A DNA stretch of 64,000 nt from Cryobacterium aureum (lineage in GTDB: Bacteria > Actinomycetota > Actinomycetes > Actinomycetales > Microbacteriaceae): the NCBI RefSeq assembly GCF_002954245.1, contig NZ_PPTG01000002.1, positions 116,271-180,270 on the forward strand, in the 5' to 3' direction. Shown here piece by piece: positions 57,889-64,000 of the stretch (within the stretch, counting starts at the first letter, position 1; every line of letters begins with the position of its first letter). Under the pieces are notes generated by a model. That model saw only the letters and a program-made list of their open reading frames with translations. It searched no databases and was not told the DNA's origin. Made by a program: the position numbers and the translations under genes.

Positions 57889-58137
57889 TCAGGTAAAACA
57901 AGGTGGCGCGCCAGAGAGGCCGCGTTTGTGAAGCACCATGCGCCGGCAGACACCTAGCTGCCGCGCATGTCGCAGAACCGAGTACTTTCCTTGGTGGGGC
58001 GATGACCGTCGGATTGGCCGTTCCCTCGCACCGTTCGCAGCTCCTGCGTGCACCATCGTTCGGGTGCCCCGTATCGCAGGAGAAATATCCTTCTCGTGTT
58101 CGTTGTATGTAGTTATCAAGCTGCTAATCGCCCCCAT
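57889..58137 (-). CDS. Doubtful early ORF with very strong ribosome-binding site
   Basis: 82 codons from ATG 58137, which follows GAGGAGGAG at 5-nt spacing, one of the best ribosome-binding sites in the window. The product (MGAISSLITTYNEHEKDISPAIRGTRT, then a basic Arg/His-rich second half) does not look like a folded protein. The 578 bp from 57760 to 58337 otherwise show no gene I can support; they may hold the leader of the early transcript. Confidence 0.3.
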   Translation of the reverse strand: MGAISSLITTYNEHEKDISPAIRGTRTMVHAGAANGARERPIRRSSPHQGKYSVLRHARQLGVCRRMVLHKRGLSGAPPCFT

Positions 58138-58337
58138 CCCGACTCCTCCTCACGGAGTTCCCCGACTTCAATCGAGGTGTCTGCCGCCTTATGTGAACCG
58201 TTGGAGCTGGCGCACATAGATGGCAGGTCTGGCTTTGAGCGATCTCGGGGCGTGCGGGCACGCCGGCGGTTCGGCCATCCGGTGGACGGCCAAGAATGTG
58301 AGGGTCTAGCTCGACCCGGGGGTAAAAATTGACGCCA

Positions 58338-58529
58338 CTAGAGGGCGCCGGCGGGGACTAAGTACTTCTCCCGTTTGGCGGCGATGCGCACGAGCAAAAC
58401 CTCGAACGTCGGACCGCCGGGGCGCAGTGCGCGTCGTGCTGCTTCTTCGATCGGATACGTATAGAGGACCCGGTAGCAGTTCGCCAGGGAGACCGCGGCC
58501 GCCTTGATGCACTCCTCGCGGGTGGCCAC
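58338..58529 (-). CDS. Small hypothetical protein after the Cro-like gene
   Basis: 63 residues from GTG 58529, overlapping the upstream stop as TAGTG. MATREECIKAAAVSLANCYRVLYTYPIEEAARRALRPGGPTFEVL in part. Helical, basic end. First to follow the Cro-like gene in the early transcript. Unknown. Confidence 0.6.
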   Translation of the reverse strand: MATREECIKAAAVSLANCYRVLYTYPIEEAARRALRPGGPTFEVLLVRIAAKREKYLVPAGAL

Positions 58530-58768
58530 TACGCCGCCTTCGCGACCGGTTCGGCAGATACGACGTCGAACGCTTCGCCGAGTCCGAGGCCGAATGCGTC
58601 GCAGAAGCCGGCCATAAATGCGCCAGACGGCTGTGCGCCCCCGGAGATGCGGCGAAGAGTTGACCGATCCGTTCGCACGAGTCGTGCAAAGGCGTCTTCG
58701 CTGCCGATTCCGCGTGTTTCGCGGAGGCGATTGATGATTCCTGGTTTGATCTTGATGGCGACCGACAC
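58529..58768 (-). CDS. Cro/XRE-like early regulator
   Basis: 79 residues from GTG 58768, 5 nt after a perfect AAGGAGG; the upstream GTG (58774) overlaps that site. MSVAIKIKPGIINRLRETRGIGSEDAFARLVRTDRSTLRRISGGAQPSGAFMAGFCDAFGLGLGEAFDVV (in part) is a complete XRE domain. It heads the leftward early operon and is divergent from the repressor gene at 58934, hence Cro-like. Confidence 0.78.
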   Translation of the reverse strand: MSVAIKIKPGIINRLRETRGIGSEDAFARLVRTDRSTLRRISGGAQPSGAFMAGFCDAFGLGLGEAFDVVSAEPVAKAA

Positions 58769-58849
58769 GTCCACCTCCTTGTTGTGTTTTTAATTCGGTA
58801 TGTAGCGAATCTACACCAAAACAAGGGCAAATGGAGCAATGACACTACG

Positions 58850-58868
58850 GTGTGTTGCGAAAACACAC
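58850..58868. promoter_or_regulatory. Operator palindrome between Cro-like and repressor genes
   Basis: GTGTGTT-N5-AACACAC is a perfect 7-bp inverted repeat in the 165-bp gap between the divergent starts. The gap also has repeated short words (ACAGTGT at two sites, TACGGTGTG), as expected of multiple repressor sites. Confidence 0.6.
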
Positions 58869-58933
58869 AAGGGGGGTACCGCGCTGACAGTGTAAAAGCA
58901 TCCACAGTGTTGCAAAAGTGCTACATTGAACGC

Positions 58934-59407
58934 ATGACGCAGACACTCGTTGACTTCCTTTACATGGCAACGTCCGGGGCAAGTAACCGTGCGATGGCCG
59001 AGCGGATCGGGATGACCCACACCACACTCAAGGCGCAACTTGCCAGCGATAAAACTCCCGGCCTCACGGTGTCGATGCTCTGCCGCGCTTACGGCATCTC
59101 GTTCGGGGACGCGGCCGTAGCAGCTGAATGGGTGACCGAGCAGGAGATGCGCGCCTTCAGCGCAACGCTCCGCCTCGTCAGTGTTAGCGACATCGACCTT
59201 TCGAAGGAGCTGCTGCGCAGAGTCGCCGCCGGCTCGGCCACGAGAGCGCTCACTGAACCCGCTGCGGAAGAACTGATAAACGATGTCCTGCGCGAGGTAG
59301 AAGACGCCCGAGAAAAGGGGCGGCGGTCTGACTACGCGATTGCAGCAGATGACGATGACGATGAAACGCCAGGGGGCGATGATGCAGACGATCGGGCGGG
59401 CCTATGA
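58934..59407 (+). CDS. Immunity repressor-like protein
   Basis: 157 residues from ATG 58934. N-terminal HTH (LYMATSGASNRAMAERIGMTHTTLKAQLASDKTPGLTVSMLCRAYGISFGDAAVA, in pieces), a helical middle and an acidic tail with runs of Asp. It is transcribed toward ImmA and the integrase, with coupled starts, as in lysogeny modules. No autocleavage domain is present, so inactivation probably relies on the ImmA/IrrE peptidase or antirepressor. Confidence 0.75.
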   Translation: MTQTLVDFLYMATSGASNRAMAERIGMTHTTLKAQLASDKTPGLTVSMLCRAYGISFGDAAVAAEWVTEQEMRAFSATLRLVSVSDIDLSKELLRRVAAGSATRALTEPAAEELINDVLREVEDAREKGRRSDYAIAADDDDDETPGGDDADDRAGL

Positions 59408-59759
59408 CCCTTACGAGCATGCGCGGGCACTCGGAGTCAAGGTGGTCTACCGCAAGCTGCGCACGGCGAACGGCCTATGGATACCTGACCTGAATACCAT
59501 CTGTCTCCAGACGCGCATGAGATCCATCCATGAGCGCTCCGTGCTCACTCACGAGATTGGGCATGTCTGGCTCGGCCACACGGACGCTACCCCGCGCCAG
59601 GAAGTTCAAGCCGACCGATGGGCCTCACGAAAGCTCATCGACTTCACCGAATTGCGACGCGCGGCCGCGCTTACCGACGACCCGGGCATCTGGTGTCACG
59701 AGCTCAACGTCTCAGCGAAATTGCTGAGCCGCTATATGAGCGACAGCCGAGCATCATGA
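59379..59759 (+). CDS. ImmA/IrrE-family metallo-endopeptidase
   Basis: 126 residues from ATG 59379 (or 59382), preceded by AGGGGG. The zinc motif LTHEIGHVWLGH (H-E-x-x-H) lies near residue 70, with Q-E-x-x-A-D-x-W-A as the third ligand region. Such enzymes cut phage repressors after DNA damage. It overlaps the end of the repressor gene by 29 nt and the integrase start by 4 nt (ATGA), so the three are one operon. Confidence 0.85.
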   Translation: MMQTIGRAYDPYEHARALGVKVVYRKLRTANGLWIPDLNTICLQTRMRSIHERSVLTHEIGHVWLGHTDATPRQEVQADRWASRKLIDFTELRRAAALTDDPGIWCHELNVSAKLLSRYMSDSRAS

Positions 59760-61180
59760 AGCTGCACGCGGTACCGGAGACTCCGCCGCGCGCGGTGCTG
59801 TACCTCAGGCAGTCCGTATTCCGTGACGACTCGATCAGCATTGAGATGCAGGAAACCGCCGGCCGCGACTACTGCGACCGCATGGGTTACACGGTCGTCA
59901 AGGTCGAAGCGGACCAAGGCTTGTCGGGCCGTAAGTGGGACAACCGCCCCGCGGTCAAGCGCGTGATCGACATGATCGAAGCGTCGGAAGCCGATGTCAT
60001 AATCCTATGGAAATGGTCACGACTCTCCCGAAGCCGCCGTGACTGGGTTCTCGCGGCCGATCGTGTTGATGTGGCGGGCGGGCGCATCGAGTCAGCGACC
60101 GAACCAATCGACACCGCCACAGCATCGGGTCGTTTCGCCCGTGGCGTGATGACCGAGTACGCGGCCTTCCAATCGGAACAGATCGGCGAGCAGTGGGAGG
60201 AGGTCCGCCAGCGGCGCCTTCGATTGGGGCTTCCGACATCTGGACGTCTGCCATGGGGGTGGCGGAGGACGGATGCCGGCATCGAGCCGGAACCCGAGCA
60301 ATCTCCGTACGTCGTGGAGATGTACCGCATGTACCTCTCTGGGAGTGGTGCGGCTTCGATCTCACGCTGGCTGAACTCCAAAGCTATTCCCTCCCCGAAT
60401 GGAGGAATTTGGAATCGGGTACGGCCATTCACTGTGATGGATTCGCCGATCCACGTCGGCATGGTTCCCTACCGGGGGGAAGTCTTCGAAGGCCACCATG
60501 ACGGCATCATTGACCTCGCGACATGGGAGGCTTACCAGTCGATGCGCAAGGTTCGTAGAGTCTCAGGCGCGAAGCCGCGCCAGTCGACGTACCTGCTCTC
60601 CGGGATTGTCCGGTGCGCATGTGGATTTCGCATGCAGGGCAAGGGAGCCGTGACTGGCGGAATCTGGTACGGCGGGTACATCTGCACCTCTATGGACCCG
60701 GGACACGGCCACAACTATGTGTCCGCGAAGAAGCTCGAACCACTTGTTCAAACATGGCTGGAGGGGCTGGCCGGGGAGCTTGACGAGGCTGTAGACCTCG
60801 CGCCCAGAGTCGAAAATGAAGCCAACCTTGAGCGGTTACTGGCAGAACAGAATGCGCAGCAGCGGCGCATTGATAAGCTCACTTCCTTGTACGTCGATGA
60901 CAAGGTTTCAGATGCATCCTATGCGGCCACGCGTGTGGAGGTGGAGGGTCGGCAGCGAGAGCTCAGGGATCAGATAAGCGAGGTCAAGACATTGCTTGCC
61001 GGTGTGCCGGACGTTTCCCGCGACCTTGTGCGCGACATGGCCCGGGACTGGGATGATTTCGACGCCATCGGCCGGCGTGAGGTTCTCGGAAGTGTTCTGC
61101 AGACGGTGTTGCTCGATCTCGATGCCCATAGGGCAGATTTTAATTCTCGGTGGGGAAACTCGTCTCCTTTGCACTGGTGA
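59756..61180 (+). CDS. int: Large serine integrase
   Basis: 474 residues from ATG 59756. The resolvase domain has YLRQS (catalytic Ser20), SIEMQETAGRDYCDRMGY, DQGLSGRKWDNRPAVKRVID, and IILWKWSRLSRSRRDW with the active-site Arg residues. The recombinase domain (LPTSGRLPWGWRR; GSGAASISRWLNS) and a zinc-ribbon part (LLSGIVRCACGFRMQG; GGYICTSM) follow, with a coiled-coil motif near residues 360-420. Its stop ends 3 bp before the attR core, placing attP next to the gene. Confidence 0.94.
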   Translation: MKLHAVPETPPRAVLYLRQSVFRDDSISIEMQETAGRDYCDRMGYTVVKVEADQGLSGRKWDNRPAVKRVIDMIEASEADVIILWKWSRLSRSRRDWVLAADRVDVAGGRIESATEPIDTATASGRFARGVMTEYAAFQSEQIGEQWEEVRQRRLRLGLPTSGRLPWGWRRTDAGIEPEPEQSPYVVEMYRMYLSGSGAASISRWLNSKAIPSPNGGIWNRVRPFTVMDSPIHVGMVPYRGEVFEGHHDGIIDLATWEAYQSMRKVRRVSGAKPRQSTYLLSGIVRCACGFRMQGKGAVTGGIWYGGYICTSMDPGHGHNYVSAKKLEPLVQTWLEGLAGELDEAVDLAPRVENEANLERLLAEQNAQQRRIDKLTSLYVDDKVSDASYAATRVEVEGRQRELRDQISEVKTLLAGVPDVSRDLVRDMARDWDDFDAIGRREVLGSVLQTVLLDLDAHRADFNSRWGNSSPLHW

Positions 61181-61182
61181 TA

Positions 61183-61193
61183 GTCATTCTCCG
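61183..61193. other. attR core
   Basis: GTCATTCTCCG, identical to attL at 8503-8513, 3 bp after the integrase stop. To its right the host pilin frame resumes (CGC AGC GAC GAG). Confidence 0.85.
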
Positions 61194-61254
61194 CAGCGAC
61201 GAGGTGCGGGGAATGCTCACCGACCTGGTGCGACGTGCCCTCAGTATCGGGTAG
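61183..61254 (+). pseudogene. 3' fragment of the disrupted Flp-like pilin gene
   Basis: From the core the frame VILRSDEVRGMLTDLVRRALSIG ends with TAG at 61252-61254. Joined at the core to 8395-8513 it makes a 59-residue Flp/DUF4244 pilin of normal size. Alone it lacks a start and is not expected to be translated. Confidence 0.85.
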
Positions 61255-61582
61255 CCGACGTAGCCGGGGCAGCACGACCGCGGAGTTCGCCACGGCACTG
61301 CCGGCGGTCGTGCTGGTGCTGGCCTGCTGCCTCGGTGCTGTTCAGGTTATTGGTGTGCAGGTGCGGTTGACGGATGCTGCCGCCACCGCAGCGCGGGTGC
61401 TCGCCCGCGGTGACAGCACGGCGCGGGCCGCGGGGCTCGTGCATCGGGCCGTGGCAGGCGCGAGCCTGGCTCCGGAACGCCGCGGCGAGTTTGTCTGTGC
61501 GGGAGTCGTCGCGCGTGCGCCGGGAATCTTCGCGGGCCTCACCCTCGAAGCAGTCTCCTGCGCTCTGGCTGGCGGACAATGA
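61235..61582 (+). CDS. TadE-like pilus protein
   Basis: 115 residues from GTG 61235, overlapping the pilin end by 20 nt. STTAEFATALPAVVLVLACCLGAVQVIGVQVRLTDAAATAARVLARGD (in pieces) has the T-A-E-F-A-x-x-x-P signal and membrane helix of TadE pseudopilins. Its promoter and upstream pilus genes are now 52 kb away, so expression in the lysogen may be low. Confidence 0.85.
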   Translation: MPSVSGSRRSRGSTTAEFATALPAVVLVLACCLGAVQVIGVQVRLTDAAATAARVLARGDSTARAAGLVHRAVAGASLAPERRGEFVCAGVVARAPGIFAGLTLEAVSCALAGGQ

Positions 61583-62031
61583 GTTGGGGAATTGGCACGG
61601 CGAACGACCAAAGCACGGAGGTCGGAACTTCCCGGGCTGGAGCTGGGCCTGAATCGGGGCCTGGCACCCGGCCTGGCACCGGGCCGGAGACTGGATTCGG
61701 TTCGACCGAGCGGGGAGCCGGGTCGATCCTCGCGCTCGCCGTGCTCGCTGCCACAGTGCTGCTGACGACCCTCGTCGTGTCGGTTCTCGGGCTGCTCGCC
61801 GTGGGCCGGTCCGTCGCGAGCGCGGCCGATGCGGCCGCGCTCGCCGCCGCCGACACGGCCTCCGGCGCGATCGCGGGTTACCCCTGCGAGGCGGCGGATG
61901 CCGTCGCCACGATGAACGCGACCACCGTCACGAGCTGCACCGTAACCGGACTGATCGCATCCGTTTCGGTGCGGCGCCGGGTGCACGGCATCGAGATCTC
62001 CGCGAGCGCTCGGGCCGGACCGCCGCCCTGA
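61579..62031 (+). CDS. TadE-like/Rv3654c-type secreted pilus protein
   Basis: 150 residues, ATGA overlap with the TadE-like gene. A Gly/Pro/Thr-rich stretch of about 45 residues precedes GAGSILALAVLAATVLLTTLVVSVLGLLAVGRSVASAADAAALAAADTASG (in pieces), the helix and A-D-A-A-A-L-A-A-A motif of the Rv3654c-like TadE relatives, then a small Cys-containing domain. Part of the Tad operon. Confidence 0.82.
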   Translation: MSWGIGTANDQSTEVGTSRAGAGPESGPGTRPGTGPETGFGSTERGAGSILALAVLAATVLLTTLVVSVLGLLAVGRSVASAADAAALAAADTASGAIAGYPCEAADAVATMNATTVTSCTVTGLIASVSVRRRVHGIEISASARAGPPP

Positions 62032-62040
62032 TCTGACGAT

Positions 62041-62277
62041 TTAAGAGAGGAGCACCTCGAGGTAGCGGTACTCGACCGCGCTTGGGCGGCCGGGGGAGTC
62101 GGAGCCCTCGAATTCCAGGCCGGCGCCGCGCGCGTAGAGATAGCGCTTGCCGGAATCGGCCGGAATCTCGATGCGCGGCTGCGGATCACCAGAGTCGAGA
62201 AAAGTCGTCGTGATTGTCTTGCCCTGAAGGGGCCCGTCCGTCAACTTCGCGGTGTACGTGGCCGTCATTGTACCCAT
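62041..62277 (-). CDS. Small conserved hypothetical protein
   Basis: 78 residues from ATG 62277 (ATG 62268 also possible). MTATYTAKLTDGPLQGKTITTTFLDSGDPQPRIEIPADSGKRYLYARGAGLEFEGSDSPG in part; all-beta. Commonly seen next to topA in actinobacteria; function unknown. The 206 bp to topA hold no gene. Confidence 0.7.
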   Translation of the reverse strand: MGTMTATYTAKLTDGPLQGKTITTTFLDSGDPQPRIEIPADSGKRYLYARGAGLEFEGSDSPGRPSAVEYRYLEVLLS

Positions 62278-62483
62278 GGGTCTATTCTGCACTTGGGCGG
62301 GCAAACAGCAAGGGCTGGGTACTGTTGTGCTGCATGCTCTGAGCGAACTGGGCGCTGGCTGGGAGTGTCGTGTGTGTGAGCGGGGCGCGCCGAGACGTGA
62401 CCGTCGATTAGGCGTGCACTCCATTCCGGTGTGTATGGTGTGCCTTGGCCCACATTTGGTCACTACGTATAAAGAGGAGTCTG

Positions 62484-64000
62484 GTGCCAGGCACTAAGAA
62501 GCTGGTCATTGTTGAATCACCGACCAAGATGAAGTCGATCGCCGCCTATCTCGGTGACGGCTACGAAGTTTTGTCTTCGGTCGGTCACATTCGCGATTTG
62601 ATCGAGCCGAAAAACCTGCCGCCTGAGCTCAAGAAGGGTGCCCTCGGCCGATTCTCGGTCGATGTGGAGAACGGTTTCGAACCGTATTACGTCGTCTCCG
62701 ACGCCAAGAAAAAGACCGTGAGCGACCTCAAGCGGGCCCTCAAGAATGCGAACGAACTCTTGCTCGCAACTGATGAGGACCGCGAGGGCGAGGCCATTGC
62801 CTGGCACCTGCTGCAGGTGCTGCAGCCTAAGGTTCCGGTCAAGCGCATGGTGTTCCACGAGATCACCAAAGACGCCATCCTCGCCGCCAAAGACAACACC
62901 CGCGACCTCGACACCGCCCTCGTCGACGCGCAGGAGACCCGCCGCATCCTCGACCGCATCTACGGCTACGAGATTTCCCCGGTGCTGTGGCGCAAGGTCG
63001 GCCCCGGGCTGTCCGCCGGCCGCGTGCAGAGCGCCGCAACCCGCCTCGTCGTCGACCGGGAGAAGGAGCGCCTCGCGTTCGTCTCCGCCGGCTACTGGGA
63101 TCTGCTGGCGCGACTGGCCGCATCCGCTTCAGAAACAGAGCAGGCGTTCGACGCGAAGCTCGTTCGGCTGAACGGTGAGCGCATTGCCACCGGTGGCGAC
63201 TTCGACGACTCCGGTGCGCTCAAGCCCACCGTGAAGGCCGTCACCCTCGACGCCTCCGCCGCCCAGGCACTAACAACCGCGCTGCGGGCCCCGGGTGTGA
63301 AGCTCGAGGTCACGAAAGTCACCTCCAAGCCGTACCGTCGCAGTCCCGCGGCGCCGTTCACCACCTCGACCCTGCAGCAGGAAGCGGCGCGCAAGCTGCG
63401 CTTCACCGCCCGCCAAACCATGAGCGTTGCCCAGTCGCTGTACGAAAACGGGTACATCACCTATATGCGTACCGACTCGCCGTCGCTCGGGCAGCAGGCC
63501 CTCACGGCCGCCCGCACCCAGGCCGCGGCGCTGTACGGCGCCGAAACTGTTCCGGATGCCCCGCGCGCCTATAAGGGCAAGAGCAAGAACGCCCAGGAAG
63601 CGCACGAGGCTATTCGCCCCTCCGGCGACACCTTCCGCACGCCGGCGTCGCTCGCGTCGAGCCTGCGCGGCAACGACTTCAAGCTGTATGACCTGATCTG
63701 GAAGCGCACCGTCGCCTCGCAGATGAAGGATGCCACTGGCTCGACTGCCTCCGTGACCATCGCGGCCGGCCCGACTGGCACATCGGAGCACGCCTCGGCG
63801 TCGGGCGCGCTCGCTGAGTTCTCGGCCAGTGGAACGGTCATCACGTTCCGTGGTTTCATGCTCGCCTACGAGGAGTCGAAGGACGAGGAGCGCAACGCGG
63901 AGGCCGTTGCGACCGAGTCGAAGCTGCCGCCGCTCGAAGAGGGCCAGAAGTTGACCCTGCAGGACCTCGAGGCCAAGGGCCACGAGACCACGCCGGCCGC
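62484..64000 (+). CDS. topA: DNA topoisomerase I, N-terminal 505 residues
   Basis: GTG 62484 follows AAAGAGGAG. The TOPRIM start KKLVIVESPTKMKSIAAYLG and LLLATDEDREGEAIAWHLLQVL (metal-binding D-x-D-x-E), the domain II/III junction SAGRVQSAATRLVVDREKE, and the catalytic Tyr in YITYMRTDSPSLG are all present. It relaxes negative supercoils. The gene continues past the right edge. Confidence 0.96.
   Translation, partial: MPGTKKLVIVESPTKMKSIAAYLGDGYEVLSSVGHIRDLIEPKNLPPELKKGALGRFSVDVENGFEPYYVVSDAKKKTVSDLKRALKNANELLLATDEDREGEAIAWHLLQVLQPKVPVKRMVFHEITKDAILAAKDNTRDLDTALVDAQETRRILDRIYGYEISPVLWRKVGPGLSAGRVQSAATRLVVDREKERLAFVSAGYWDLLARLAASASETEQAFDAKLVRLNGERIATGGDFDDSGALKPTVKAVTLDASAAQALTTALRAPGVKLEVTKVTSKPYRRSPAAPFTTSTLQQEAARKLRFTARQTMSVAQSLYENGYITYMRTDSPSLGQQALTAARTQAAALYGAETVPDAPRAYKGKSKNAQEAHEAIRPSGDTFRTPASLASSLRGNDFKLYDLIWKRTVASQMKDATGSTASVTIAAGPTGTSEHASASGALAEFSASGTVITFRGFMLAYEESKDEERNAEAVATESKLPPLEEGQKLTLQDLEAKGHETTPA

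Larger units (their letters stand above)
8503..61193. mobile_element. Complete siphovirus-type prophage, integrated in a pilin gene
   Basis: The element is bounded by an 11-bp direct repeat (GTCATTCTCCG at 8503-8513 and 61183-61193). It holds a serine integrase at the right end, repressor, replication and recombination genes, terminase, portal, capsid, tail and lysis genes. No essential structural gene looks broken, so it could be inducible. Removing one repeat and everything between them restores the open reading frame of the host pilin. Size is about 52.7 kb; most genes are on the minus strand. Confidence 0.93.

Noticed and set aside
57690..57896. Plus-strand ORF with TGFEPASGRGNPALPVEL
   Set aside because: This is the well-known false translation of a tRNA gene complement; it reports the tRNA-like gene at 57691-57759, not a protein.
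58048..58332. 94-residue plus-strand ORF near the switch region
   Set aside because: No ribosome-binding site, Arg/Pro/Ser-rich, and opposite to the early transcript.

Overview
This is a high-GC actinobacterial chromosome segment, most like Microbacteriaceae: a class A penicillin-binding protein, acetyl-CoA synthetase, a 6C small RNA, a Tad/Flp pilus cluster and topA lie in an order close to that of other actinobacteria. A complete siphovirus-type prophage of about 52.7 kb (8503-61193) is inserted in it.

Host part, left (1-8502): partial class A PBP (-), DUF4177-like protein and RidA (+), acyltransferase 3 (-), acs (-), a two-hairpin RNA with six-cytosine loops (6C RNA), then tadA-like ATPase, tadB-like membrane protein and the 5' part of a Flp-like pilin (DUF4244 type). 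Host part, right (61194-64000): the detached 3' end of that pilin gene, two TadE-like genes, a small conserved protein (-) and the first 505 codons of topA. The prophage therefore splits the pilin gene: an 11-bp core, GTCATTCTCCG, is present at both junctions (8503-8513 and 61183-61193), and a serine integrase ends 3 bp before the right copy.

Prophage layout. Next to attL (8.5-11.6 kb) is an accessory zone with its own terminators and palindromic operators: two divergent small HTH genes, small membrane proteins and a HicA-like two-gene module. From 35.1 kb down to 11.8 kb on the minus strand runs the late region: terminase small and large subunits, portal, MuF-like minor capsid protein, scaffold, major capsid, head-tail connectors, major tail protein, two tail assembly chaperones joined by a -1 frameshift on an A7 slippery site, tape measure, tail tip proteins, an M23 peptidase, a long repetitive tail fibre and a lysis/membrane cassette. 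Plus-strand cargo genes interrupt it: an RHH regulator plus lipoprotein at 13.2-13.8 kb, a membrane protein at 27.4 kb and an unknown protein at 35.2 kb. From 58.8 kb down to 36.4 kb on the minus strand runs the early region: Cro-like protein, antirepressor, SbcC-like ATPase, YqaJ nuclease and RecT annealase, DUF2303, RuvC-like and HNH nucleases, replication initiator with internal pentamer repeats (possible origin), SSB, a helicase-methyltransferase fusion, a C5 methyltransferase, and a run of very small overlapping genes. At the right end, transcribed rightwards, are immunity repressor, ImmA/IrrE metalloprotease and serine integrase.

The lysis/lysogeny switch is probably at 58.5-59.8 kb, with divergent promoters around a GTGTGTT/AACACAC palindrome. 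Most starts in the early region overlap the previous stop by 1-4 nt (ATGA, GTGA, TAATG), so long polycistronic, translationally coupled transcripts are expected. All functional names come from reading translated motifs and gene order; no database search was run.
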